A stretch of 64,000 nucleotides of DNA from a bacterium Scap17. GTDB lineage: Bacteria > Pseudomonadota > Gammaproteobacteria > Pseudomonadales > Halomonadaceae. Position numbers and translations under genes: made by a program. Within the stretch, counting starts at the first letter, position 1. Each line of letters starts with the position of its first letter. The notes beneath the pieces are model-generated. The model saw only the letters and a program-made list of their open reading frames with translations, had not been told where the DNA came from and did not search any database. The stretch covers positions 1,736,001 through 1,800,000 of the forward strand of contig VINJ01000001.1 in the NCBI GenBank assembly GCA_013376735.1. Direction: 5' to 3'. Of this stretch, positions 9,331 through 18,411 are shown piece by piece.

Positions 9331-11178
9331 ATGCCCATGAGTACCCGCACAACCACTCACGCTACCTCTCGTCAGACGGCCCTCGCGCTGGGTCTGGCAC
9401 TCGGGCTCGGCAGCGCACTGCCTGTCAGCGCAGACGAGCCGATGGCGACCGATGACACGGGCAAGCGCGCACCGCAGGGTGAACATACGCTCAAGCGTGC
9501 CCAGTTGGTCAGCTTGATCGAACAGGGCCATCAGGAGCTGGCGACGGACTTCAATGACTTTCTGACCCAGGTAGCCGAACGCAATTCACAGGACACGGCG
9601 GTCAGGGCCGCCATCGAGCAGTATCAGGCCGGTGAGAAGCTTGAGGGCGATGCCTTCGTCAACATCTATCGTCTGCTGGGGGTCTACAACCGTTTGCAGT
9701 ACGGCGATGACGTCCAGGCGCTGCTCAAGGAAATGGTCGCGATCCCGACCGCCAAGGTAGGGGAGAAGCCGCAATTCGAGAATCCCGAAATCGCGCGCTT
9801 CGGTGAGCTGATCAAGGCGCGCGCCGAGGCGTTCGGCCTGACGTTCCGTAACGTCGACAACCGCGTCTTCGAGGTGGAACTCGAGGGAACTGGCGATGAC
9901 GTATTCGGCATTCTTACCCACGGCGATGTGGTGCCGGCAGGCGAGGAGGGCTGGACACTCGACGATGGTACCCATCTCGATCCGTTCGCGATGACCGAGA
10001 TCGACGGCAAGCTCTACGGGCGCGGTACCGAAGATGACAAGGCCTCGATCGCCGCGGCGCTGTATGCCATGAAGTCGCTCAAGGAAAATGAGGTGCCGCT
10101 CAAGCGTACCATTCGCCTGATGATCGAGACCACGGAAGAGACCGGTGGTGATGGCTTCGAGTACTATAAGGCCAGAAATGACCTGCCGGAATACAACATC
10201 GTGCTCGATAGCGGTTACCCGGCGATCACGGCCGAGAATGGTTTCGGCACCATCGATGCGCGCTTCCCCTTGACGCCTAAGACGGGCGAGGTCTCATCTG
10301 ATCAGGCAGTCGACGCTCTGCCGACGATCACCGACTTCAAGGGCGGTCTGGCGACCAACCAGATTCCGGAGCGCTCCACCGCTACGCTTCACGCGGCTGA
10401 TGCAGCGGGCGCCAAGGCGCTCAGCCACAAGCTTGAAACGCTAGGCAGCCGCTACGTCAAGGAGCATGGTCTGGACTTCAGCGTCGCCAGTGAGGTGGAA
10501 GGCGAAGAGGTCAGCGTGACAGTGACCGGCAAGTCGGCCCACTCCTCGGCGCCAGCCAACGGCGTCAATCCTGTCACACGGCTGGCAGGCCTGCTTGCCA
10601 CCTCCGGCATCGATTTCCATGACAATGCCTATGAAGATGCCATTCATTACCTGAGCGACAACTACGGGCTGGACTATCACGGCAAGCAGCTGGGCATCGC
10701 GTATTCCCATGATTTCATGGGGCCGCTCAAGGTAACGCCGACCTTCTTCGCCAAGGAGAATGATGCGCTGCGGGTCGCGGTCAATGTACGTGCGCCCGCT
10801 GGTGAGAAATCACCTGAGGAATTGAGCCAGACGATTCAGGACAAGCTGAGCGCCTATGCCAGCGAGCAGAGCATGGACATAACGCTGAACGTCGAGATTC
10901 GCGACTGGATGCTGCGTGACCCCAGCGGTGCCTGGCTGCAGACGCTGCTCAATATCTTCGGGGATACCACCGGCATGAAGGCCGAGCCGCGCTCCTCTGC
11001 GGGCAGTACGACCGCCAAACTTTTACCCAATGCGATCAACTTCGGCCCGTCCATGCCGGGCGAGACCTATACCGGGCATACCTCCAAGGAGTTCAAGCGG
11101 ATCGATAACCTGATGCTCGACATCCAGATGTTCACCGAGATGATGGCGCGTATAGGCAATCAGGATTCGCTCAAGTAA
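9331..11178 (+). CDS. exported M20-family metallopeptidase (PepV/Sapep-like dipeptidase)
   Basis: 615 aa from the ATG at 9331, chosen because AAGGA lies 5 nt upstream (9321-9325); a TTG at 9310 is the alternative. A Sec signal peptide is visible (TALALGLALGLGSALPVSADE). M20 metal and catalytic motifs follow: THGDVVPAG (His near residue 197), GRGTEDDKAS (bridging Asp), ETTEETGG (catalytic and metal Glu), and near the C-terminus HTSKEF. The family hydrolyses dipeptides or deacylates with two zinc ions. At 615 aa it is longer than PepV (about 470), mainly because about 120 residues lie between the signal peptide and the catalytic domain. It is probably periplasmic and single-gene. Confidence 0.87.
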   Translation: MPMSTRTTTHATSRQTALALGLALGLGSALPVSADEPMATDDTGKRAPQGEHTLKRAQLVSLIEQGHQELATDFNDFLTQVAERNSQDTAVRAAIEQYQAGEKLEGDAFVNIYRLLGVYNRLQYGDDVQALLKEMVAIPTAKVGEKPQFENPEIARFGELIKARAEAFGLTFRNVDNRVFEVELEGTGDDVFGILTHGDVVPAGEEGWTLDDGTHLDPFAMTEIDGKLYGRGTEDDKASIAAALYAMKSLKENEVPLKRTIRLMIETTEETGGDGFEYYKARNDLPEYNIVLDSGYPAITAENGFGTIDARFPLTPKTGEVSSDQAVDALPTITDFKGGLATNQIPERSTATLHAADAAGAKALSHKLETLGSRYVKEHGLDFSVASEVEGEEVSVTVTGKSAHSSAPANGVNPVTRLAGLLATSGIDFHDNAYEDAIHYLSDNYGLDYHGKQLGIAYSHDFMGPLKVTPTFFAKENDALRVAVNVRAPAGEKSPEELSQTIQDKLSAYASEQSMDITLNVEIRDWMLRDPSGAWLQTLLNIFGDTTGMKAEPRSSAGSTTAKLLPNAINFGPSMPGETYTGHTSKEFKRIDNLMLDIQMFTEMMARIGNQDSLK

Positions 11179-11204
11179 TTCCGGTATCGCTAGTCCGTCG
11201 GTGT

Positions 11205-12359
11205 CTATGTCGCCCAAGGGAGTGCTCGCGCCAGTTGTTGCCACTCATCGATGACGCCGCGAATGCAGTGCTCGGTGAGGTAATGCCTGGCGCGTTCACG
11301 CACATGGGCGATCAGTCGATCTTCGCTCAGCTCGCTGGACCAGTCTTCGCCGTGGTGCCCGTTATCCCTGGTCTCACAGTTGAGCGATAGCCATTTGGCG
11401 CACCAGCTAAGTGACCAGAGCCACATGGCGCGTCGCGCTTGCAGCAATGTCTGACTGTCATGGAGCGCGGGGTCGGCACTTGTCGCCATCATCTGCTGAC
11501 ACCAATGACGATAGGCGTCGGCGACCTGCTCTGGCGTGAGGATGGCGTGACTGGCGACATCCCAGGTCGTGGAGGTGTAGAGCGTGGCATGGGCGAGATC
11601 AAACCCCGGCAAGCCGTAGCGGCACTTTTCGAGATCCACCAGTACCGCGCGGGTGGGCACGGAATTCGTGCGATCTTCCTCGATGAGAAAGTTGCCGGGG
11701 TGGGCGTCGAAACTGATCAGGCTGATGGCAACAGGTGCCTGCTGCACAGCCACGAAGTCCTTCAGCGCCTGCAACTCGCCTTTGATCAAGCGCTGACCTT
11801 CCAGGGGCAGGCCGGCGCTCTCCAGGTAGCGGCATTGGAGTTCAATCTCGTCGAGCATGGCGCGCCATGGGCAGTCAGGCGCCAGCAGAGGCACACGCTT
11901 GTGCACGGCCGGCAGTGGCAGAGCGTGAATGCTGGCCAGAGCTTCCGTGATGGCGCGGAGATCTTCCGGCAGTCTTGCGGGGCGGCCCTCGATGGCTTCC
12001 ACCAGCAGGCCGCCGCGCGGCAGGTCAGGTTGAGGTGCAAGGCCGCCCTCCAGTCGCGGAGTGTGACCACTGGGCTGACAGCGCTCGAAGCATGCTGTCT
12101 GGTAAGTGAGATTGTCGGCGGCCGAGAGGCGCATCTGGCTCTGCTTGGGTAAGCGGGCTATCCATTCCTGCGTCTCCTCATGGCGAGCAGGAGGCAGTTC
12201 AAGCCGAAAGTGGGCGTGCGCCAAGCCGCTGTCGGGCAATGGTCGAATGGCGGAGGTGGTGATGCCGGCGTGATCGAGCGCCAGCGCCAGGCCGTTGCGC
12301 AACTTGGCCAGAGGCGTGCAGGCGTGAGTGTCCTGCGATGATTGAGTAGCGGCTGCCAT
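11205..12359 (-). CDS. APH-fold phosphotransferase (choline/aminoglycoside kinase-like)
   Basis: 384 aa. The C-terminal lobe has kinase-like landmarks of the APH superfamily: ISLISFDAHPGNFLIEED (the HPGN loop standing for the catalytic HxDxxxxN) and VLVDLEKCRYGLPGFDLAHATLY (metal-binding Asp segment followed by the family's D-A motif). The usual Asp of the HGD motif is shifted: the sequence reads FDAHPGN. The substrate is unknown; the fold also covers choline, ethanolamine, homoserine and sugar kinases. Resistance to aminoglycosides should not be assumed. It lies convergent to the M20 peptidase with only 26 bp between stop codons. Confidence 0.75.
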   Translation of the reverse strand: MAAATQSSQDTHACTPLAKLRNGLALALDHAGITTSAIRPLPDSGLAHAHFRLELPPARHEETQEWIARLPKQSQMRLSAADNLTYQTACFERCQPSGHTPRLEGGLAPQPDLPRGGLLVEAIEGRPARLPEDLRAITEALASIHALPLPAVHKRVPLLAPDCPWRAMLDEIELQCRYLESAGLPLEGQRLIKGELQALKDFVAVQQAPVAISLISFDAHPGNFLIEEDRTNSVPTRAVLVDLEKCRYGLPGFDLAHATLYTSTTWDVASHAILTPEQVADAYRHWCQQMMATSADPALHDSQTLLQARRAMWLWSLSWCAKWLSLNCETRDNGHHGEDWSSELSEDRLIAHVRERARHYLTEHCIRGVIDEWQQLARALPWAT

Positions 12360-12433
12360 GAAAGCTCCCGGTCTGCATGTGACCCAATGTGGCCACTTTG
12401 TCTTTCGTTACGCAGCATGACAGCCGTATGGAT

Positions 12434-13882
12434 TCAAGTCGCGCTGCAGGGCTCGGCGGGATGCGCGGTCGGGTAGGCATCCATATAGGCAGCGGCAGCC
12501 CGCAGCAGTCGCACGTCATCGTGCTTGCCGCCGGCCAGCTGAAAGCCGACCGGCAGTCCTCGGGTGGTGAAGCCGCAGGGGATGGAGGCGGCAGGTTGAC
12601 CGGTGAGGTTGAAGGGATAGGAGAAGGGCGTCCATTCCTCCCAGTCCCTGAGCTGGCTCGCGGGCGGTACCTGATGATCGAGTGCAAAAGGCAGAACGGC
12701 GACGCTTGGCGTGAGCAGCAGGGGGTATGTCTGATGGAAGCTTGCCAGTTGCTGAGTCAGTCGTTGTCGAGCCTCGCTCGCCTCGAACAGCTCCAGTGAT
12801 GACCAGGCGCGGGCACGCATGGCGTTCTCCACCAGTCCCGGGTCGAGTTGCTCACGTTGCTGCTCGTCACAACCTTGCCAGAGGTCCAGCGAGGCGGTGA
12901 ACCAGATCTTGCGAAAGGTCTCCAGGCTGGCCTCGATGGGGGGATCGACCCTCACGACTTCCGCGCCAAGGCTTGCCAGGCGTTGGGCGGCGCGCTCGAC
13001 CAGGTCGGCGATCTCGGGGTCGACCTCGATACCTCCGAAACATGGCGAGTACGCGATGCGCAGTCCTGCCAGCGACTCGCCGATTTCCATGCCCCAGTGC
13101 TCGGGTTGTCCGTGCAGGGCGTAAGGGTCCTGGGCGTCATGACGACCGATGACATCGAGCATGGCAGCGGCGTCACGTGGGCTGCGGCACAGCGGGCCGA
13201 TACTGGAAAGCGATGCCGCCTGGGCAGGTGGCCACTGAGGTGTCCAGCCGAAGGTGGGTTTGAAGCCGAAGATGCCACTGAAGGCGGCAGGAATACGGAT
13301 CGATCCGCCGGAATCACCGCCCTGATGCAGTACACCCAGATTGAGGGCGGCGGCGGTAGCTGCGCCACCGGAAGAGCCGCCGGGTGTCAGTTGGGTATTC
13401 CAGGCATTGCGGGTGGTGCCATGCACGCGATTGTCAGTGACGGCCTTCCAGCCGAACTCGGGAGTGTTGGTCTTGCCCAGTAGAATCGCGCCTGCCTCAC
13501 GCAGACGGCGTACCGGTGGCGCGTCCTGCTGACAGGGTTCGGGCGAAGTGGTGAGCGATCCTTCCCGCGCTGGCATGCCGGCCACCTCGGTCAGGTCCTT
13601 CAGCGAGGTCGGGATGCCATCAAGCGGGCTCAAAGGCTTGCCGGCCTGCCAGCGCTGCGTGGATTCACGCGCCTCCTTCAATGCAGTGTCATGAGCGACA
13701 TGCACATACGCATTGACGAGTGGGTTGAGTCGCTCGATACGATCGAGCACCGCTCGGGTCACCTGCAATGGGTCGAACTCGCCGCATTGGTACCCGCGTG
13801 CCAGTTGCTCGGCGTCCAGCGCCGTCAGGTCATCCTTGGCAGTATGGGGCGAAAGATGTTGAGGAAATTCGACGTCACGCAT
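12434..13882 (-). CDS. amidase (amidase-signature family)
   Basis: 482 aa from the ATG at 13882 with AGGAG 7 nt upstream; an open frame to 14065 has no ribosome-binding site. Residues of the Ser-cisSer-Lys triad are in place: Lys in PTSLKDL near residue 95, Ser in GGSSGGAATA near 168, and the nucleophile Ser in GGDSGGSIRIPAAFSG near 192. The family hydrolyses carboxamides to acid and ammonia in the cytoplasm. The APH-like gene follows 75 bp downstream in the same direction and may be co-transcribed. The substrate is unknown; similarity to aryl or acylamidases is general. Confidence 0.9.
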   Translation of the reverse strand: MRDVEFPQHLSPHTAKDDLTALDAEQLARGYQCGEFDPLQVTRAVLDRIERLNPLVNAYVHVAHDTALKEARESTQRWQAGKPLSPLDGIPTSLKDLTEVAGMPAREGSLTTSPEPCQQDAPPVRRLREAGAILLGKTNTPEFGWKAVTDNRVHGTTRNAWNTQLTPGGSSGGAATAAALNLGVLHQGGDSGGSIRIPAAFSGIFGFKPTFGWTPQWPPAQAASLSSIGPLCRSPRDAAAMLDVIGRHDAQDPYALHGQPEHWGMEIGESLAGLRIAYSPCFGGIEVDPEIADLVERAAQRLASLGAEVVRVDPPIEASLETFRKIWFTASLDLWQGCDEQQREQLDPGLVENAMRARAWSSLELFEASEARQRLTQQLASFHQTYPLLLTPSVAVLPFALDHQVPPASQLRDWEEWTPFSYPFNLTGQPAASIPCGFTTRGLPVGFQLAGGKHDDVRLLRAAAAYMDAYPTAHPAEPCSAT

Positions 13883-14098
13883 GGCGGCTCTCCTGCTGCT
13901 GGATAGCGATATTCTTGCTGAGGACGGACATCTGTCTCTCCTGCATGGCCTTGGGTCAGAGCGGGAAAACTCAAGGTATGGCGAGGATTGAAAAAGGGGA
14001 GTAAGGGCCGCATAGCCTGATGGGAGCGACAGGAGCGACAGGTCGGGTGAGCGACAGCCGGCCACCGTCCAACGAATGTGCCAATAGGGAGGACAACC

Positions 14099-14287
14099 AT
14101 GCCAGCCAAGTCCAAGGCACAGCAGATGGCAGCCGGAGCAGCACTGTCAGTACGTCGCGGCGAGCAGAAGGTCAGCGAACTGGATGGCGCTGCCCGCTCG
14201 ATGTATGACTCCATGAGTGAAGAGGAGCTCGAGAAAATGGCCTCGACATCACGTGAAGGCAAGCCGCGATACGACAGTCAGAGCTGA
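14099..14287 (+). CDS. small DUF3008 family protein
   Basis: 62 aa, starting at the ATG at 14099 behind a GGGAGG sequence 6 nt upstream. It is a charged, Lys/Glu/Ser-rich soluble peptide with the characteristic order MPAKSKAQQMAAGAAL, GEQKVSELDGAARSMYDSM, SEEELEKMASTSREGKP. That pattern is the small DUF3008 family found widely in proteobacteria; function unknown. It is divergent from the amidase gene. The region just upstream (14023-14042) holds two tandem copies of GGAGCGACA. Confidence 0.85.
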   Translation: MPAKSKAQQMAAGAALSVRRGEQKVSELDGAARSMYDSMSEEELEKMASTSREGKPRYDSQS

Positions 14288-14331
14288 GCCCTGCGGGATG
14301 CCCGGTGTGGCTTCCTGACGCGATAGCTGAA

Positions 14332-14373
14332 ACGACAAGGCGCCTGGCAAATGATTGCCAGGCGCCTTGTCGT
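14332..14373. terminator. terminator hairpin
   Basis: Perfect 19-bp stem (from ACGACAAGGCGCCTGGCAA) with a 4-nt ATGA loop, between the DUF3008 gene (plus) and the DUF1264 remnant (minus). It can serve both directions; the T run is poor. Confidence 0.7.
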
Positions 14374-14427
14374 AAATGCATGTCGTTGGTGCGTGTCGTG
14401 GCTTGTGTCGCTGATGCGCCGCTGGCC

Positions 14428-14784
14428 TCAGCGGCTGTCGTTCAGGCTCTCATGCGGCGGCTGGTGGGACTCGCTGTCGGGCGGGGGCGGGCCACCGTTG
14501 GCCTTGGGGCTGACATCGGGCAGCGGAATCTCGGCGCGCTTCCGGCAGCGCTCCTCGTCGATCTGACCATTACGGGTGAAGGCCATCATCAGCTGCGGGA
14601 TACCGTAGGAGAAGTCGTCGCGGTCGATCTGCCAGGTGTGGAAGGTCTTGCCGTAGGTGGTAACGAGGTCCTCGAAGTAGCTGCGCTCGGCCAGTGCCTT
14701 GCCTCTGAAAATCCTCGCCAAAGACTGCTGCAGAGTGTCGGGATTGCTTTTCAGGTTTCTGCCCTCATCAATAAGGAATATCAC
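14428..14784 (-). pseudogene. DUF1264-family remnant, N-terminal half missing
   Basis: An open frame of 118 codons beginning with GTG at 14784. Its middle section (SYFEDLVTTYGKTFHTWQ, then YGIPQLMMAFTRNGQIDEE) matches the C-terminal third of DUF1264 proteins, which are normally about 200 residues and start with a HxxGFHFY-type domain. None of that N-terminal domain is present upstream: the next gene (HAD phosphatase, opposite strand) starts 84 bp away. A short out-of-phase frame (MAETRDEQDTLSRKALSGHKK, ending near 14781) may be the old N-terminus, left after an internal deletion. I read the locus as decayed; a short functional protein cannot be excluded. Confidence 0.6.
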
Positions 14785-14868
14785 TTCTTGTGGCCGCTCA
14801 ATGCCTTGCGCGACAAGGTGTCTTGTTCATCACGTGTTTCGGCCATCTTTTCTCGAATTGGAGCTCGC

Positions 14869-15606
14869 ATGAAGCAACTTATCTTTGATTGTGACGGTGT
14901 ATTGGTGGATAGCGAGATCATCGCTGATGGCGTGCTCAAGGAGAAGCTTCCCGTCTGGCTGCCAGACCTGGGGAGTGCAGAGCAGATCGAGCATGAGCTG
15001 GACCGCTGTCTGGGCATGATGACGCGAGATATCCTGCTGGATCTGGAGGCGCGCAGTCAGCACACGCTGCCCGTGGATGCGCTCGACCAAATACGCCATC
15101 TCGTCGATGCCCGCCTGGCCGACTCGCTCCAGGCTATGCCCGGGGTGCGCGAAACGCTGGAGTGGATCCGCGACCAGCGTCTGCCGCTGGCGATCGTGTC
15201 CAACAGTTCTGCGCAGCGCATGAAGATCAATCTCGAGAGCTCGGGGCTGCGTGGCATTCTCGATGAGATTGCCGCGGCCAATGGCGACGAGCGGCTGCCG
15301 ATCTTCACCTCTGATGAGGTCATGAACCCCAAGCCGGCACCGGACCTCTATCTGCTCGCGCTCAAGACGCTGGGACGCTCCGCCGAGGAATGTCTGGTAG
15401 TCGAAGACAGCCGCACGGGAATGCAGGCAGCCGTGGCCGCAGGTCTCAAGGTCGTCGGCCATCTGGGTGCCAGCCACATTCCGCCGGGCCACGCCGAGGT
15501 ACTGCGGACCACGGGCGCCTGGCAGGTCATGAAACACTGGGATGAATTCAGCCGCCTATGCGCTGATGCCGGTTTCGTGGCCAAGGGAGAAGTCGTCAAC
15601 CCTTGA
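14869..15606 (+). CDS. HAD-superfamily hydrolase (beta-phosphoglucomutase-like phosphatase)
   Basis: 245 aa from the ATG at 14869, with GGAG 6 nt upstream. The frame is open further upstream, but the HAD signature DCDGVLVDSE starts at residue 7 of this protein, so the short form is right. Motif I has Asp7 (nucleophile) and Asp9; motif II is IVSNSS; motif III has Lys in NPKPAPDLYL; motif IV is VVEDSRTGMQAA. The order and spacing fit the GmhB/YieH/beta-PGM group that dephosphorylates sugar phosphates or similar metabolites. Cytoplasmic; substrate unknown. Confidence 0.9.
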   Translation: MKQLIFDCDGVLVDSEIIADGVLKEKLPVWLPDLGSAEQIEHELDRCLGMMTRDILLDLEARSQHTLPVDALDQIRHLVDARLADSLQAMPGVRETLEWIRDQRLPLAIVSNSSAQRMKINLESSGLRGILDEIAAANGDERLPIFTSDEVMNPKPAPDLYLLALKTLGRSAEECLVVEDSRTGMQAAVAAGLKVVGHLGASHIPPGHAEVLRTTGAWQVMKHWDEFSRLCADAGFVAKGEVVNP

Positions 15607-15702
15607 GGTGCTTCCAGGCTCTTGGCGTTCTCGGCAGGGCTTGAGCCGCGAGCATTCTGCTGAGATCTGGCCGGATGAGTCACTTGTGATATGGCAGATC
15701 AT

Positions 15703-15741
15703 CACACAAAAGCCGCCTCCGGAAGGGGCGGCTTTTGTGTG
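15703..15741. terminator. bidirectional rho-independent terminator
   Basis: Stem CACACAAAAGCCGCC with its complement GGCGGCTTTTGTGTG. A-rich left and T-rich right arms serve both the HAD gene (plus) and the gene ending at 15781 (minus). Confidence 0.85.
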
Positions 15742-15780
15742 TCTGAATCGACATTCCTGAGCGGAGCACTCTATCGGGTA

Positions 15781-16221
15781 TCACTTGAAACAGATGCGCG
15801 TGCCCCAGGCGAGCAGTTCTTCCTGATTGAGGCTGCGTGATTCGACCCCGATCATTTCATCCCCCCACTGATCCGCCCAAGTCAGCACGCCGTGGCTGAT
15901 GCCGCGTGCGCCCATCAAGTCGCGTATCTCGCCGGTGCCCTTGAACCAGAGTGCGCTGTGGTCGTTGCGCGTCAGGTCCGAGACGCCGTGGCAGTGGTGA
16001 ATTCTCACCTTGTAGATGCCATCCAGTGACATGACCTCGACCACCGGCACCATGCCGTGCTGCAGTGCGCGTGCCAGCGACTCGAGTGTCATGCTGGTCT
16101 CGTCCTGGTGGGCGAGCGGCTGATCGGCGAGCTGGCTTGGGGGGAGTGGGGTAGCAGGCGACGCGTGGGCGGGGGTCACAGCGGTGCGTGGCGGGTTTGT
16201 TGCAGTAGTGGGGGCAGGCAT
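15781..16221 (-). CDS. conserved hypothetical protein, DUF6482-like
   Basis: 146 aa from the ATG at 16221. An internal ATG at 16092 (MTLESLARALQHGMVPVVEVMSLDGIYKVRIHH) may be the true start of the conserved part, because the preceding ~43 residues are low-complexity Pro/Ala/Thr. The core (~100 aa) resembles the small DUF6482 family of halophilic gammaproteobacteria and ends with DEMIGVESRSLN. No signal peptide, membrane segment or catalytic motif is evident. Assignment to the family is from memory of its pattern and is moderately uncertain. Confidence 0.6.
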   Translation of the reverse strand: MPAPTTATNPPRTAVTPAHASPATPLPPSQLADQPLAHQDETSMTLESLARALQHGMVPVVEVMSLDGIYKVRIHHCHGVSDLTRNDHSALWFKGTGEIRDLMGARGISHGVLTWADQWGDEMIGVESRSLNQEELLAWGTRICFK

Positions 16222-16608
16222 CGGGAATGTCCTCAGTGGGATGTCATTTCGGCGGTGAATCGCGTTTTATAACTATCGTACAAGTAATGTAGAGGTTGTC
16301 TGGCGATCTCGCCATCGTGACTGGCCAGCTTGCCCGGAACTTCCCGTCTCTCTGCTTCTTCATCACTGCCTTTGAATGTTTGGCGTTGTCTACCTGTCGT
16401 ACCCACCGTGGCCAAGCTGGGACAAACGCCCACATGTACAGACACTGACAAATTTCCTGAGCTGCTGGCGTCATCTGTCCTTGAAGTTTTGGGGAATCAG
16501 GTTCATGTCTAGAAGGCACTGCGAATATTCGTTGGCGATACGCTACTCGTTTCTCGCTGGTGCGCGATCCACCTCACCGCTGTCACAGCTCACAGGGAGT
16601 AGCGACTT
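16222..16608. promoter_or_regulatory. intergenic region upstream of the BCCT carrier
   Basis: About 390 bp between divergent genes. It must hold the promoters for the DUF6482-like gene and for the BCCT carrier. I saw no convincing coding frame, repeat or operator. Confidence 0.3.
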
Positions 16609-18240
16609 ATGACATCAGGAGGAAAGCGCGTATTCAGCGCGTCGGTCATCATCATTCTCGGGCTGGTCGCCTTGGGGGCAGGATTCCCCACCCGGTTTGG
16701 TGAATTGGCAGATCAGGCGCTCGGCGCCGTCACCAGCATGTTCGGCTGGTTCTATCTGATATCCGTGTTTGGTTTCGTGATCTTTCTCATTAGTCTCGCG
16801 TTGAGCAAATACGGCAAGATCCGGCTTGGGCCGCAGGATAGCCGGCCTTCCTATACCTTCTTTTCCTGGGTCAGCATGCTGTTGGCAGCAGGGTTCGGTG
16901 TCGGGCTGGTGTTCTATGGCATGGCGGAACCCATGCAGCACTATCTGAAACCGCCGTTTGCCGATATGCCGGGCGAGACGCCCGAGTCTGCGCGCTATGC
17001 CATTCAATATGCCTTCTTCAATTGGGGCGTCCATCAGTGGGCTGCCTTCTCGGTGGTCGGTCTTATCATTGCCTATTTCCAATTCCGCAAGGGGCAGGCG
17101 GGGCTGGTTTCCTCGGTGCTGTCATCCGTGACGGCCAAGCATCCCAAGGTGCGCCGCTATGGCCCGGTACTGGATGTCTTTGCGGTGGTGGCGACCGTGA
17201 TGGGGGTCGCGACATCGCTGGGCTTGGGCGTGTTGCAGATGAATGGGGGGCTGCACTTCGTCTTCGGCGTGGAAGAAGGCTGGCAATGGCAGTTCATCAT
17301 CATGGGCGTGATGTTCTGTGCCTATATGGCCTCGACCTGGTCCGGGCTCGACAAGGGCATCAAGCGCCTCTCCAACCTCAACATGAGTCTGTGCATCGCG
17401 CTGATGCTCTATGTGCTGTTCACTGGCTCGACACTGGATATCCTCAAGACGATCACCCTGGGCATCGGCGATTATCTGCAGAACTTCATCGGCATGAGCC
17501 TGCGCATGTCCCCTTATTATGGCAATGAGTGGAACAGTTCGTGGACCGTCTTCTACTGGGCTTGGGTCATCGCTTGGTCGCCGTTCGTCGGGACCTTCGT
17601 CGCGCGTGTCTCGCGTGGCCGCACCATCAAGGAATATGTGGTGGGTGTGCTGATCGTGCCGCCGCTGCTGGCATGTCTGTGGATCGGCGTCTTTGGTGGC
17701 GCGGCCATCAACATGGAGCTGGCGGGTGATGCGGGGCTGGCAGCCGCGACGGATGCCAACATCACGTCTGCCTTGTTCGAGATGTTCGACCTGATGCCCT
17801 TCAGCAGCGTGCTGTCAGTGGTCGCGATCATGCTGATCTTCATCTTCCTGGTGACGTCTGCCGATTCGGCGTCCTACATCGTGGCGCAGATGACCGACGG
17901 CGGCTCGATCAATCCGCCGCTCTACAAGCGTATCGCCTGGGGCGTGCTGATTGCGGCCATCTGCCTGACGCTGATCTCGACGGGCGGTCTCAAGGGGTTG
18001 CAGTCAGCCTCGGTACTCTCGGCCTTGCCGTTCACCTTCATCATCTACGGGATGATCGTGGTGCTGGTGAAGGAGCTGCGGGCTGATCGTCGCCAGATGC
18101 TCAGTCAGCTGTATCGCCGTCATGGTGAGACACCGGTCGGTGCGGATATCTTCGAGGCTGACAGCTTGGCGGAGGAAGACCGCATCCGCCGTGCGCCGGA
18201 CGTCAAGAATCGTCGCGTGAACCCGCGCGACCATCATTGA
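16609..18240 (+). CDS. BCCT-family osmolyte transporter (betaine/choline/carnitine)
   Basis: 543 aa with about twelve membrane segments. BCCT signatures are clear: FGVGLVFYGMAEPM (substrate and sodium region) and the Trp-rich WTVFYWAWVIAWSPFVGTFVARVSRGRT. The C-terminal tail (~60 aa after the last helix) is hydrophilic and basic/acidic, as in osmoregulated members where it senses salt. The carrier moves a quaternary-ammonium compound with Na+ or H+ across the inner membrane. It is monocistronic, with a GGGAG ribosome-binding site. The ligand (betaine, choline, ectoine or dimethylsulfoniopropionate) cannot be settled from sequence. Confidence 0.93.
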   Translation: MTSGGKRVFSASVIIILGLVALGAGFPTRFGELADQALGAVTSMFGWFYLISVFGFVIFLISLALSKYGKIRLGPQDSRPSYTFFSWVSMLLAAGFGVGLVFYGMAEPMQHYLKPPFADMPGETPESARYAIQYAFFNWGVHQWAAFSVVGLIIAYFQFRKGQAGLVSSVLSSVTAKHPKVRRYGPVLDVFAVVATVMGVATSLGLGVLQMNGGLHFVFGVEEGWQWQFIIMGVMFCAYMASTWSGLDKGIKRLSNLNMSLCIALMLYVLFTGSTLDILKTITLGIGDYLQNFIGMSLRMSPYYGNEWNSSWTVFYWAWVIAWSPFVGTFVARVSRGRTIKEYVVGVLIVPPLLACLWIGVFGGAAINMELAGDAGLAAATDANITSALFEMFDLMPFSSVLSVVAIMLIFIFLVTSADSASYIVAQMTDGGSINPPLYKRIAWGVLIAAICLTLISTGGLKGLQSASVLSALPFTFIIYGMIVVLVKELRADRRQMLSQLYRRHGETPVGADIFEADSLAEEDRIRRAPDVKNRRVNPRDHH

Positions 18241-18267
18241 GCCGAGTCGTGACATGAACTTATCGAC

Positions 18268-18309
18268 TTGAGCTCATCGCCTTCGGCTCATTGCCTTGAG
18301 CTCATACGT
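18268..18309 (+). repeat. 14-bp degenerate tandem repeat, 3 copies
   Basis: Units TTGAGCTCATCGCC, TTCGGCTCATTGCC and TTGAGCTCATACGT lie end to end 28 bp after the BCCT stop codon. TGA triplets at 18238 (the native stop), 18269 and 18297 occupy the three reading frames. Confidence 0.75.
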
Positions 18310-18342
18310 CAATGCGTGCCTTCACGGCAGGCTCAGAACGAC

Positions 18343-18375
18343 AGACGCCGCTCACAGGAGATGTGAGCGGCGTCT
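18343..18375. terminator. terminator hairpin between BCCT and LLM genes
   Basis: Perfect 13-bp stem (AGACGCCGCTCAC) around a 7-nt loop, between two convergent genes; a TTGT tail is present on plus. Confidence 0.75.
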
Positions 18376-18411
18376 TGTCTTGGCAAGCCAGTCAGCGTGA
18401 AGGGGCTCACG

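Noticed and set aside
11205-12359. APH-fold gene considered as an aminoglycoside resistance determinant
   Set aside because: No resistance-type sequence signature or mobile context; the fold covers many metabolic kinases.
13997-14060. Repeated GGAGCGACA near the DUF3008 gene considered as an operator
   Set aside because: Only two 9-bp copies and no symmetry; not enough to call a regulatory site.
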